From Chloroflexia bacterium (lineage in GTDB: Bacteria; Chloroflexota; Chloroflexia; Thermomicrobiales; UBA6265): DNA of 9,788 nt. Both the position numbers and the translations under genes were made by a program. The notes beneath the pieces were generated by a model. That model saw only the letters and a program-made list of their open reading frames with translations. It was not told the DNA's origin and ran no database searches. Location of the stretch: positions 1 to 9,788 of the forward strand of contig JACCUV010000185.1 of the NCBI GenBank assembly GCA_013698495.1. The letters run 5' to 3'. Of this stretch, positions 1 to 6,357 are shown piece after piece; positions within the stretch are counted from its first letter, which is position 1, and every line of letters starts with the position of its first letter.

Positions 1-1
1 G

Positions 2-265
2 GACCACGACGATTATGTCATGAAAACACCCGGCGGAGAATGGGTCACGGGTATTTGTCTCCGGCTCGGCCCGAATGCCGACCTGCCGCCACAGTGGCTT
101 GTTTACGTTGCGGTCGCTGATCTGGAGCAGTCGATTGCCCGCTGCCTCGAACTGGGAGGCAAGGCGATCACGCCGGTCAAGGACCTCGAGGAAGGCCGCT
201 CGTATGTAGTCGTTCAGGATCCGGCCGGAGCGGTGCTCGCCTTGTCGGGCCCGAGGCCGAAGTAG
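2..265 (+). CDS. VOC (glyoxalase/bleomycin-resistance-like) protein, 3' end only
   Basis: The reading frame is already open at the window edge, so the gene begins upstream and only about 87 C-terminal codons are present, ending with TAG at 263-265. The translation reads from DHDDYVMKTPGGEW through WLVYVAVADLEQSIARCLELGGK to VVVQDPAGAVLALSGP. This is the second beta-alpha-beta-beta-beta half of a VOC module: the 'Y-V-V-D-L' strand, the 'A-LGGK' helix end, and the 'V-QDP-GAV-AL' final strand that typically carries a metal or substrate ligand. VOC proteins include glyoxalases, dioxygenases and antibiotic-binding proteins, and the fragment does not allow a choice between them. The ATG at 20 lies inside the conserved fold and is not taken as the start. 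The gene converges with the hydrolase gene on the other strand. Confidence 0.85.
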   Translation, partial: DHDDYVMKTPGGEWVTGICLRLGPNADLPPQWLVYVAVADLEQSIARCLELGGKAITPVKDLEEGRSYVVVQDPAGAVLALSGPRPK

Positions 266-499
266 CGATAAGTGATGTGTCAGACCTGGATCGACATCCC
301 GACAAACCGTCATTCCGAGGAACGAGGAATCCCTGCCCTGCTGGATACGGCGGACCCGGTCCGCGCCAGCGTACGCTGCAAGCGTGCAGCAGTCGCAATC
401 GTTGGCTGACGTCAGCGCCGACTTCGTCGTCGAGTCGAGATGGGCGGACAGACCTGGGCCGAGACCGGCCAGATTCGGTGTGCGACCGGCCGTCCTCCG
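266..499. other. Convergent intergenic region without a supported gene
   Basis: This lies between the stop of the VOC gene and the stop of the minus-strand hydrolase gene. Open frames here have no ribosome binding site and no recognisable protein, and they run on as antisense shadows. The region holds a repeat-like motif at 309-334 and a small stem-loop at 371-387, in which GTACGCT pairs with AGCGTGC around a GCA loop with one G-U pair. Neither is followed by a T-run, so an intrinsic terminator cannot be claimed. Confidence 0.5.
309..334. repeat. Possible dispersed intergenic repeat (REP-like) motif
   Basis: The stretch begins GTCATTCCGAGGAACGAGG and continues into AATCCCTG. It contains the inverted arms ATTCC and GGAAT around a short loop. 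It resembles the 'GTCATTCCGAGCGAAGCGAGGAATCT' type of motif that recurs between genes in many Chloroflexota and other bacterial genomes. The match to that type is from memory, and only one copy is present in this window. Confidence 0.35.
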
Positions 500-1297
500 C
501 TACGGCATGCTGCGGGTCACCGAGACTCCAGAGACCACCAGACCATCAGTCGCCAGCTGGACATTTGGCGGCAACAGGGGCGCGACATCAGCGAACCGGC
601 CCATGTCGTGGGCGAGGTGGGTGAGGAAGGCCCGTTGCGGATGATGCCTTGCGATCGCGGCCAGCGCGTCGTCGAGGTTCATGTGGGCAATGTGTGCCTT
701 GCGCCGCAACGCGGTCATAATCAGGACCTCCGCGTCGTCGAGCAGCAAGCGTGACGAATCAGGGATCGACTTCACATCCGTGACGTATGCCAATCCGCCG
801 ATCCGGTAGCCGACGATCGGCAAGCGGCCATGCAGGACGGGAATCGGTACGATCTCAACCCCCGCGGCCGTGAACGGTTCGGTGGGATCGAAGAGCTGAA
901 GATCGAGATCCGGTTTCCCGCCAAAAAACGAAATCGAATGATCGAACGCGTATGAGAATCGCCGCTGAAGGTCGCCGGCGGTTGCTTCGGTGGCCCACAC
1001 CGGAATTCGCTCCGCCTGCATGACGTTGAAGCGACGCAGCTCGTCCAGGCCGGCGGTGTGGTCGGCGTGGGCGTGCGTGAAGAGCACGGCGTCGACTCGG
1101 GGCGGTTTGGCAAGCAGCATCTGCACGCGTAGATCGGGGGATGTGTCGACCAGGATCGTCGCGTGCGGAGTGCGCACCAGAATCGAGGCTCGCAGGCGAT
1201 GATCGCGCGGGTCATCCGAGCGGCACACCTCGCAATCGCAGCCGATCACGGGCACGCCGGTGGAAGTGCCGGTTCCGAGAAAAGTGAAGTCAAGCAC
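500..1297 (-). CDS. PhnP-like MBL-fold metal-dependent hydrolase
   Basis: A 265-residue metallo-beta-lactamase-fold protein, of full length for the PhnP-like branch (phosphoribosyl cyclic phosphodiesterase and relatives). Visible motifs are FLGTGTSTGVPVIGCDCEVC at the N-terminus, with Cys20, Cys22 and Cys25 matching the CxCxxC structural zinc site of PhnP. They continue with the metal-binding HAHADH at 75-80, VLHG at His156, TDVKSIPD with Asp174, and LTHLAHDMG with His227 and His230. These are all the ligands expected for a di-metal active site plus the third zinc. The start is GTG at 1297, directly before the first beta strand, and no strong Shine-Dalgarno is seen. It lies 51 bp downstream of the SH3-like gene on the same strand, so the two are probably co-transcribed. 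No phosphonate-degradation genes are nearby, so the physiological substrate is unknown: a cyclic phosphate ester is the family expectation, not a demonstrated one. Confidence 0.9.
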   Translation of the reverse strand: MLDFTFLGTGTSTGVPVIGCDCEVCRSDDPRDHRLRASILVRTPHATILVDTSPDLRVQMLLAKPPRVDAVLFTHAHADHTAGLDELRRFNVMQAERIPVWATEATAGDLQRRFSYAFDHSISFFGGKPDLDLQLFDPTEPFTAAGVEIVPIPVLHGRLPIVGYRIGGLAYVTDVKSIPDSSRLLLDDAEVLIMTALRRKAHIAHMNLDDALAAIARHHPQRAFLTHLAHDMGRFADVAPLLPPNVQLATDGLVVSGVSVTRSMP

Positions 1298-1348
1298 GGC
1301 GCGTCACCGTTCGGTCCATCGGCACGATTGCGTGGCGCGCCGTCGAAA

Positions 1349-1699
1349 TCAGGACGACTGGCCCGGTTGCGAGGTCCGGCCCATTCCGGCTGCCGCTTCG
1401 TCGTCGCGCGGCTGGATCACTGGCGCCTTCTCCTGTGTCGGCACGATCCACTCTTCGCGCATCCATTGCGCCTGCCACGGTATCCCGAGGCGGCTGTTGT
1501 CGTGACCGGAGAAATCGACCAGGTACAAAGGAATCCCCAAGGCGCTGCGCGGGTCGATCCCGGTCACCGTTCCGGTCGCGCCGTCGAATTTGGCTTCTTG
1601 CGAGGTGGTGTACATCACGCTGATACCCATCACCCCGCGTTTGCTCTTGCCACGCGGCATCCGGACTTTGACTTCGTCGCCACTCTCGAACCGTGCCAT
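1349..1699 (-). CDS. Small SH3-like beta-barrel protein, function unknown
   Basis: A 116-residue protein starting MARFESGDEVKVRMPRGKSK. The frame is open for 48 more codons upstream, but this ATG begins a compact domain and lies about 60 nt downstream of a candidate -10 box. The order 'F-x2-GDEVKVR', 'ATGTVTGIDP', 'IPLYLVDF' and 'IPWQAQWMREEWI' (residues 4-85) is that of a small SH3/KOW-like beta barrel, as in nitrile hydratase beta-like or CarD/Hypervirulence-like barrels. The last 30 residues are hydrophilic and probably disordered. There is no signal peptide or membrane segment, so it should be cytoplasmic. It precedes the PhnP-like hydrolase by 51 bp on the same strand. I do not recognise a specific family, and 'hypothetical protein' is the safe name. 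Confidence 0.75.
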   Translation of the reverse strand: MARFESGDEVKVRMPRGKSKRGVMGISVMYTTSQEAKFDGATGTVTGIDPRSALGIPLYLVDFSGHDNSRLGIPWQAQWMREEWIVPTQEKAPVIQPRDDEAAAGMGRTSQPGQSS

Positions 1700-1767
1700 G
1701 TTGTTACCCGTTTCCCCATTGCGCGCCAATGACGCCCGCTCCCATGCGGCGCCTCTCTCTGGTCGCA

Positions 1768-1773
1768 AGTATA
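1768..1773 (-). promoter_or_regulatory. Candidate -10 box for the SH3-like/PhnP-like pair
   Basis: On the minus strand this reads TATACT, five of six matches to the sigma70 -10 consensus, about 70 bp upstream of the ATG at 1699. A convincing -35 box at 16-18 bp is missing. The -35 area instead overlaps a 6-bp inverted repeat (AGGCGA at 1782-1787, TCGCCT at 1793-1798), which could be an activator or repressor site. Confidence 0.35.
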
Positions 1774-1903
1774 GCGAGGAGAGGCGAAATCGTCGCCTTC
1801 CACGGCCCCACCGCTTCCAGGCTGTCGATCCGCCTGGGTTCAATGCCGAAACAGGAGCAAATCCAACAAAATCAATTACTCGATCAATAAATTCAATGTA
1901 CAG

Positions 1904-1932
1904 TTGACAAATCTTAATGTCTGACTTAACAT
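1904..1932 (+). promoter_or_regulatory. Sigma70-type promoter of the DUF2089-SHOCT-DUF4097 operon
   Basis: TTGACA (1904-1909) and TAACAT (1927-1932) are separated by exactly 17 bp. This is the best housekeeping promoter in the window. It sits in a markedly AT-rich stretch (about 1858-1935) within GC-rich DNA, which may act as an UP element. The boxes are flanked by GTTGA (1903-1907) and TCAAC (1932-1936). The spacer and -10 region hold an imperfect direct repeat, CTTAATGTC and CTTAACATC, 12 bp apart. The HTH regulator encoded first in the operon could bind these, but that is inference. Confidence 0.7.
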
Positions 1933-1944
1933 CAACTCAATGGC

Positions 1945-1964
1945 GCTGACGAACGTCTGTCAGC
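1945..1964 (+). other. Leader stem-loop upstream of the DUF2089 gene
   Basis: GCTGAC and GTCAGC form a perfect 6-bp stem around an 8-nt loop in the predicted 5' untranslated region, just after the promoter. There is no T-run, so it is not a terminator. It might stabilise the leader or be a binding site. Nothing more can be said. Confidence 0.3.
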
Positions 1965-2016
1965 CCAGCGGCGCACAACGCAGTGTGCAGATCTTGTTTA
2001 CGAGGAGTTCCCACCT

Positions 2017-2457
2017 ATGAGCGATTCACCAAACGGCCGCGGCCACAGCAATTCCCCTCCGCTCTATCCAGTTCCCGGCCAGTGCCCCGTTTGCGGCGAT
2101 GAGCTGCACGTTGCGCGCCTCGAATGCGGGTCGTGCTACACCGGAATCGACGGGCACTTCGCGCTCGATCGATTCGCCCGGCTCAGCGCCGAGCACCTCC
2201 GGTTTCTCGAGGTCTTCATCAAGAACCGGGGCGTGATCAAGGATGTCGAGGCCGAGCTCGGGATTTCCTACCCGACCGTTCGGGCGCGGCTCAACGAGGT
2301 CATTCGCGGTCTCGGGTTCCCGGCGACGTCGGATGACAGCTTGCGGCCGAGCCAAGCGCGGGAGGAACGTCGCCAGATACTCGAAGCGCTTCGCGACAAG
2401 TCGATTTCGGCGGACGAGGCGGCCACCCGGCTCTCCGCCCTGGCGCTGAGGACGTAA
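2017..2457 (+). CDS. DUF2089 zinc-ribbon/HTH protein, putative regulator
   Basis: 146 residues starting at an ATG preceded by GAGGAG nine bases upstream. The N-terminus carries a zinc ribbon with CPVC at 23-26 and CGSC at 37-40. A helix-turn-helix-like segment follows at about 60-100 (FLEVFIKNRGVIKDVEAELG, then YPTVRARLNEVI), which is the arrangement of DUF2089 proteins. The C-terminus (about 115-141, ERRQILEALRDKSISADEAA) is a SHOCT-like helical hairpin that recurs in both downstream genes. DUF2089 proteins are thought to be DNA-binding or assembly regulators, but their biochemical role is not established. It is the first gene of a three-gene operon and the next ATG is 2 bp after its stop. 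Autoregulation through the repeats in its promoter is plausible, unproven. Confidence 0.9.
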   Translation: MSDSPNGRGHSNSPPLYPVPGQCPVCGDELHVARLECGSCYTGIDGHFALDRFARLSAEHLRFLEVFIKNRGVIKDVEAELGISYPTVRARLNEVIRGLGFPATSDDSLRPSQAREERRQILEALRDKSISADEAATRLSALALRT

Positions 2458-2459
2458 CC

Positions 2460-2957
2460 ATGACCGATACGCAAGAGACCTCCGGACTCTCGGAGGAGCG
2501 CCTCGAAATCCTGCGCCTGGTCGAGAACCAGACCGTCACCGCCGAGGAGGCGGGCCGCCTGCTCGAGGCGCTCGACCGCTCGGACCGATCGCGATCCTCG
2601 TATCAGGAGACTGTTCCATTTGCCCCATCGCCGCCCGCGGGCCTAGCGCCGCCCGGCTCGGCTGGCGGCAATGTCCGCATCCGGATCACTGACCTTTCCA
2701 GCAACAAGGCCAAAATCAATCTGGTCCTCCCCTACCGGCTCGTCGATTCCGGCATCAAGCTGGCGAGACGGTTCGCCCCTGGACACTTGCTCGACAGCCG
2801 CGACATCCGGCGATCGATCGAAGGGGGATTCAGTGGGCCCTTGCTCGATCTGGTTGATGGCGAGCAACGGATCGAGATCATAGTCGAAAGCCAGTACGAG
2901 CGTGACGTGGAGATGAGGCACGAATCCAGGCGCCACCAACGAGGAGAGGGCACGTGA
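2460..2957 (+). CDS. SHOCT-like domain protein, middle gene of the DUF2089/DUF4097 operon
   Basis: 165 residues with three parts. Residues 12-38 (ERLEILRLVENQTVTAEEAG onwards) form a SHOCT-like helical hairpin. Residues 42-70 form a Ser/Pro/Gly-rich linker. Residues 71-145 form a compact alpha/beta module (VRIRITDLSSNKAKINLVLP, then IEIIVES), which resembles the globular part found after SHOCT-like domains in YvlB/LiaX-type and DUF2089-associated proteins. The charged tail (146-165) has no recognisable motif. No signal peptide or membrane segment is seen. The ATG sits 2 bp after the stop of the DUF2089 gene, with GAGGA at 2448-2452 inside that gene as its ribosome binding site. Its own stop overlaps the start of the DUF4097 gene by 4 bp, so expression should be coupled. 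Its role is unknown, and interaction with the two neighbours through the shared hairpin is inference. Confidence 0.85.
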   Translation: MTDTQETSGLSEERLEILRLVENQTVTAEEAGRLLEALDRSDRSRSSYQETVPFAPSPPAGLAPPGSAGGNVRIRITDLSSNKAKINLVLPYRLVDSGIKLARRFAPGHLLDSRDIRRSIEGGFSGPLLDLVDGEQRIEIIVESQYERDVEMRHESRRHQRGEGT

Positions 2958-4543
2958 CGGAGCGCGACGAGACCACAGCCAACAACAATCTGGAGGATTC
3001 GCGGAACACATCAGGAACGGAGGCAACGTCAGTGGCATCGACACACGCAATGGCGCCGATCGATGGCAAGAACGGCTACCAGCAACACGTCAACATTGAT
3101 CCGGACCAACCGCTGGTCTTGTCGGTATCGAACGCCAGCGGCGCAATCCGCATTGTCGAGTCCGACCAGCCTGGGGTCAGGATCGTCGTCCGCCGTTCCG
3201 ATGGCAACGACGAGCACGATCCTGAACTGATCCCGGTCTCAGTCGACGTCGATGGCAATCGCATTTCGATTCACCCCAATTGGAGCGTTGCCGGTGGACT
3301 GACCGGTCTCGCCCGCAAGATCAAGGACCAGTTGCAGCACGGTCTCAACCCGAACGACTGGGAACTCTCCAAACTCCGGCTTCATCCTGACCTCAACTAC
3401 GACATCCACGTCGAGACGCCGCGCAAACTGGTCGAAGGTTCGAAAATTGCCGCCAAGTCGGCCAGCGGCAAGCTTTCGGTCAGCGAGGTCAACGCGGATG
3501 TAACTGCCGTCACGGCGTCCGGGAAAATCAACCTCCGCCAGATCCGCGGTGCGGTGATCAGCAGTTCGGCCAGCGGGTCCGCCTCCATCGAAGAGGTGCA
3601 CGGCAGTCTTGAGGCCAACTCGGCCAGCGGCAGCGTCTCCGTCGCGGGCGGTGAGGCGTGGACTGCCCTGCGCACCGTCAGCGGCAGCATCAGGATCGAT
3701 CGATTCACGATGAAGAACGCCCGCCTGGCCACGGTCAGCGGCTCGGTCAAGGCAGCCATTACGGCCGACAACGCCCAGGAGTACTCGATCTCGACTGTCA
3801 GTGGCAGTGTCACTCTCGATCTCACTGTCCCCGCCGCGGCCGAAACGAAGATGTCCTCCCGCTCCGCCTCGGGTTCGGCCAAGGTGAGTGGCGACTGGGT
3901 CGCGAATGGCCGACGCAGTTGGCGGATGGGAACATCGGAGACCGGACCGGTGTTCAACGTGCGGACGATGAGCGGCAGCCTGACCTCGGTGGGCAAGTTG
4001 GACGATTCGCTCGTCCTGCGCCACGAACCACTGCCCACAGCATCTGAAACCGTCGGTTCGAACGACGAGGGCGTGACGATTTCGGGTCAAGGCGGCAGGA
4101 ATGCCGATGGTGGCTTCGATGTGGACGTAAATATCGACAACATGACGAACTGGGCCAAGGACTTTGCGAGCGATTTCAAGAAGAACTTCTCCAGCCTGGG
4201 CACGCCTCCGGTTGCGCCAACTCCGCCGACACCGCCGACACCGCCCAATCCACCGCACCGATCCGGCGACGACTCGGCCACGGAAACGATTTCGGCCCAA
4301 CCATGGACCTGGTCAACCGGTTCCGGAGCGCCGCCGCCAGTCGGTCCGAACGCGGCAACCGGGGAGCAGCCGACAGCTCCCATTGAATCTCTATCGATTG
4401 ACGAGGCGCCTGCCGCCTCGTCACCAGATGACAACGAGGCGGATGCGGAGCGACTCCGCATTCTCGAGGACCTCGAGCGTGGCGAGATCGACATCGACGA
4501 AGCACTCGCCAGGCTCGACAACAACGATGCCCAGGGCGACTGA
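2954..4543 (+). CDS. DUF4097 beta-solenoid-like protein with C-terminal SHOCT-like hairpin
   Basis: 529 residues, starting at GTG within the GTGA overlap with the previous gene, with GAGGAG just upstream. After a polar N-terminus (1-45), residues 50-345 carry about ten SxSG units (SNASGAIRI, KSASGKLSV, SSASGSASI, RTVSGSIRI, STVSGSVTL, RTMSGSLTS and others). Most are spaced about 16-22 residues apart, the pattern of DUF4097 (putative adhesin) proteins that fold as a beta-strand ladder. Residues 390-415 are a charged segment. Residues 417-436 are a Pro/Thr-rich linker (TPPVAPTPPTPPTPPNPP), and the low-complexity stretch to about 495 precedes a SHOCT-like hairpin at 498-522 (ERLRILEDLERGEIDIDEAL). 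No signal peptide or membrane span is visible, unlike many envelope DUF4097 proteins, so it is probably cytoplasmic or peripheral. In Firmicutes, SHOCT-like/DUF4097 proteins (YvlB, LiaX) belong to cell-envelope stress responses, and a related role here is inference. Confidence 0.9.
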   Translation: MTERDETTANNNLEDSRNTSGTEATSVASTHAMAPIDGKNGYQQHVNIDPDQPLVLSVSNASGAIRIVESDQPGVRIVVRRSDGNDEHDPELIPVSVDVDGNRISIHPNWSVAGGLTGLARKIKDQLQHGLNPNDWELSKLRLHPDLNYDIHVETPRKLVEGSKIAAKSASGKLSVSEVNADVTAVTASGKINLRQIRGAVISSSASGSASIEEVHGSLEANSASGSVSVAGGEAWTALRTVSGSIRIDRFTMKNARLATVSGSVKAAITADNAQEYSISTVSGSVTLDLTVPAAAETKMSSRSASGSAKVSGDWVANGRRSWRMGTSETGPVFNVRTMSGSLTSVGKLDDSLVLRHEPLPTASETVGSNDEGVTISGQGGRNADGGFDVDVNIDNMTNWAKDFASDFKKNFSSLGTPPVAPTPPTPPTPPNPPHRSGDDSATETISAQPWTWSTGSGAPPPVGPNAATGEQPTAPIESLSIDEAPAASSPDDNEADAERLRILEDLERGEIDIDEALARLDNNDAQGD

Positions 4544-4564
4544 GCCAGGGCAGATGTGAGGATC

Positions 4565-4592
4565 GTCGTTTGGCTCCCTCCAGCCAGACGAC
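4565..4592 (+). terminator. Strong hairpin after the DUF4097 operon, possible terminator or RNA-end structure
   Basis: GTCGTTTGGCT (4565-4575) pairs with AGCCAGACGAC (4582-4592) as an 11-bp stem with one G-U pair and a CCCTCC loop, 21 bp after the stop codon. No T-run follows, so it is not a textbook intrinsic terminator. It could protect the 3' end of the operon mRNA or attenuate read-through into the next small gene. Confidence 0.5.
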
Positions 4593-4732
4593 ATCCCCAT
4601 TGCCCGGGCCAGCAGCGGCCATACAACCAGATCGCGCGACAACTCGCCGGTTGACTTTGAAAAGCCGGGAATCGGCGGCCAGGGACCCTTTGCGTTCAAA
4701 TCGATCGGTTTTCAGTCACAAGGAGCACCGAC

Positions 4733-4951
4733 ATGATGGAGTTCAACAGCATTTTCGTAGACACGTTGGTCAAGGCGCATCAGGAAGACCTCCGCAAGGC
4801 CGGCCGACCCTTTTACATCAGAAATGAAGTGAGCGCGATCCGAAAGGCGGTGGGCCACTCCCTCGTCTGGCTGGGCGAACGAGTCGGCGGGACGGTTCCG
4901 ACTCCCGTGCGGGACAGCGCGTCGCACGGTCTGGCGGTGGTCCAGTCCTGA
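4733..4951 (+). CDS. Small basic hypothetical protein
   Basis: 72 residues, starting at an ATG with a good AAGGAG ribosome binding site 7 bases upstream. An immediately following ATG could also be used. The N-terminal half (MMEFNSIFVDTLVKAHQEDL) is predicted helical. The middle is basic (RKAGRPFYIRNEVSAIRKAV), and GHSLVWLGERVGG is a short amphipathic segment before a polar tail. Short proteins with a helical start, a basic middle and an 'L-WLGER-G' end recur in Chloroflexota, which is a recollection and not a checked match. No known domain is recognised. It lies 189 bp after the DUF4097 stop and on the same strand. No convincing promoter is seen in that gap, so read-through past the hairpin is possible. 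The role is unknown. Confidence 0.65.
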   Translation: MMEFNSIFVDTLVKAHQEDLRKAGRPFYIRNEVSAIRKAVGHSLVWLGERVGGTVPTPVRDSASHGLAVVQS

Positions 4952-5228
4952 CGCTGGCACGCGATCGGCGAAGGACGGACATATTCGACCCGGGCCGACA
5001 CATGATCAACCGTACCGACAATCCAGGGAAATCAAGCCGAGATGCACCACAGGTGTAGGGGCGAACCAGGATCGACCGACTACAGCCCCTTCACCATCAG
5101 GATGCGGTCGATCCATGTGTTCGTCCAGGCGCCTACTTCCGAAAGCATGTGTCAACACGGAGGTTGAGACCTACACACATTGGTGGCAAGCCGTTGGAAC
5201 AGCCGTCTTGTCGGAACAACCGACACAA
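4952..5228. other. Intergenic stretch between the small gene and the IS
   Basis: No supported gene. It holds a long imperfect inverted repeat (5052-5095), and a 6-bp stem-loop at 5209-5225 (TGTCGG and CCGACA around AACAA) that ends just left of the IS. A 22-codon minus-strand open frame at 5148-5080 has no ribosome binding site. Confidence 0.5.
5052..5095. repeat. Imperfect inverted repeat, REP-like
   Basis: GGTGTAGGGGC (5052-5062) and GCCCCTTCACC (5085-5095) pair at 10 of 11 positions around a 22-nt loop. The 'TGTAGGGGCGAACC' core resembles intergenic hairpin repeats of the 'GTAGGGGCGA...TCGCCCCTAC' type known from Chloroflexota and cyanobacteria. This copy looks degenerate, and the family match is from memory. 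Confidence 0.4.
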
Positions 5229-5236
5229 TACCAGCC

Positions 5237-5261
5237 CCTAAGCAGACTTGCATAATTTGTG
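5237..5261 (+). repeat. Left terminal inverted repeat of the IS630 element
   Basis: Begins CCTAAGCAG and matches the reverse complement of 6333-6357 at 18 of 25 positions. The outer nine bases and the inner CATAA are identical. Confidence 0.75.
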
Positions 5262-5298
5262 ACTACGTGGCACAGTGATGGGATTCAAGGAGTTTAGC

Positions 5299-6344
5299 AT
5301 GGAATCTCCGCTTGTGCCGTTCAAGGATACCTTGCATCGTCTGAGCCGAACCGACCCCGATCCGCGCGTCCGGCATCGTGCCCAGGGCCTGCTGATCCGG
5401 TGCTCCAGCCCGAGCCAGGCGCAGGCCGCCAAGCTGTTGGGCACGGGGGCCAAGCAGCTGCGGACCTGGACCGACCGGTTTCTCGCCGAGGGGCGCGAGG
5501 GCCTGGTCGACCGGAAGCACCCGGGACGACCGCCCAAGCTGGATGCCGCGGCGCGGGAGGTGCTCGAAACGGCGCTCGCCGCCTCGCCGCTTGACTACGA
5601 CTACCATGTCACGACCTGGACCGTCGTCGATCTGGCCGACCTGTGAGAGCGACGCGGATGGCACGTCCATCCGGCCACGGTCCACCGGACCCTGCACGCG
5701 ATGGACTTTCGCTACCAGCGCCCCCGGCATGATCTGACGCACCGTCAGGATCCCGAGGCTGTCGCGGCCGCCAAGCATGTCCTGGCCGAACTCCAAAAAA
5801 GGGGGCTCCTGCCGGGACTGGATTCCGCCTTGTCTACCTGGATGAATGCGCCTTCCACACTCGCCCCCACCTGGTCAAGGCCTGGCAACGCCGCGGATGT
5901 CCGCTGAAGGCGCCGATGGGCGGGGATCAGCGCCAGTCAGTGTTCGGGGCCCTGGACTATGGCTCGGGCAAGGTGACGTGGCGAATGCATCCGACGAAAA
6001 GCGGTGATGCCTTTGCCGCGTTTCTGGAGCAGGTCACCCAGACATGGCCAACCGAACAGCTGGTGCTGGTGATGGACAATGCCAGCTATCATCGGGCGCC
6101 GGTGGTCAAGGCGTGGTGGGCCGCGCAGGACCGTCGCATCACCCCGTTCTGGCTGCCGGTCTACAGTCCGCACCTGAACCTGATCGAACGGGTTTGGCGC
6201 TTCCTCAAACAGAAGCTTGCCTGCCACCGGTTCTGGGCAGACATCGACGGGTTGACGGCAGCGGTCACGATCCTGCTCGATCATATCGAGGCCCACTTCC
6301 ATAGCGACGACCGGCCAGCGATCAAACTGGGTCAACATTTATGA
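5299..6344 (+). pseudogene. IS630-family transposase, disrupted by a nonsense codon and a -1 frame change
   Basis: The start is the ATG at 5299 with AAGGAG at 5287-5292; the GTG at 5275 is less likely. Frame 1 encodes the N-terminal helix-turn-helix part (PDPRVRHRAQGLLIRCSSPS, KQLRTWTDRFLAEGREGLVD, then the GRPPKL linker) and meets TGA at 5644-5646. The same frame continues sensibly after it (ERRGWHVHPATVHRTLHAMD), so the TGA is a point nonsense. A -1 frame change between about 5797 and 5829 is needed to reach LVYLDECAFHTRPHLVKAWQ. From there the frame is open to TGA at 6342-6344. The catalytic D-D-E triad is intact: Asp at 5841-5843 (YLDE), Asp at 6075-6077 (VMDNASYH) and Glu at 6186-6188 (LIERVWRF). 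An A6G5 run at 5795-5805 is a possible slippage site, but the upstream stop makes inactivity more likely. Confidence 0.88.
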
Positions 6345-6357
6345 GAAGCTGCTTAGG
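6333..6357 (-). repeat. Right terminal inverted repeat of the IS630 element
   Basis: Read on the minus strand it begins CCTAAGCAG, continues with a divergent five bases, then CATAA, matching the left end at 18 of 25 positions. The transposase stop codon (6342-6344) lies inside it, as is common in compact IS elements. Confidence 0.75.

Larger units (their letters stand above)
5237..6357 (+). mobile_element. IS630-family insertion sequence, inactivated
   Basis: A roughly 1.1-kb element bounded by terminal inverted repeats at 5237-5261 and 6333-6357 and filled by one broken IS630-type transposase gene. IS630 elements insert at TA and duplicate it. Two placements of that TA are possible: the TA inside the CCTAAG/CTTAGG ends (5239-5240 and 6354-6355), or the outer TA at 5229-5230 and 6371-6372, where the motif CAATACCA occurs at both ends in inverted orientation. 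The exact ends are therefore uncertain by some 10-15 bp. The element separates the DUF4097 region from the methyltransferase region. Confidence 0.8.

Noticed and set aside
20..22. ATG at 20 as the start of the VOC gene
   Set aside because: The conserved fold continues upstream in frame (DHDDYV), so the true start is outside the window.
3239..4300. 353-residue open frame on the minus strand opposite the DUF4097 gene
   Set aside because: It is the antisense shadow of a GC-rich gene, with Arg/Gly-rich low-complexity sequence, no ribosome binding site and no domain. The plus-strand gene has clear repeats and operon context.
4651..4656. TTGACT as a -35 box for the small gene at 4733
   Set aside because: No -10-like sequence lies 16-18 bp downstream (the bases are GGCGGC).
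5080..5148. 22-codon minus-strand open frame (MLSEVGAWTNTWIDRILMVK onwards)
   Set aside because: No ribosome binding site, a stop directly upstream, and it overlaps an inverted repeat. Too short to support.
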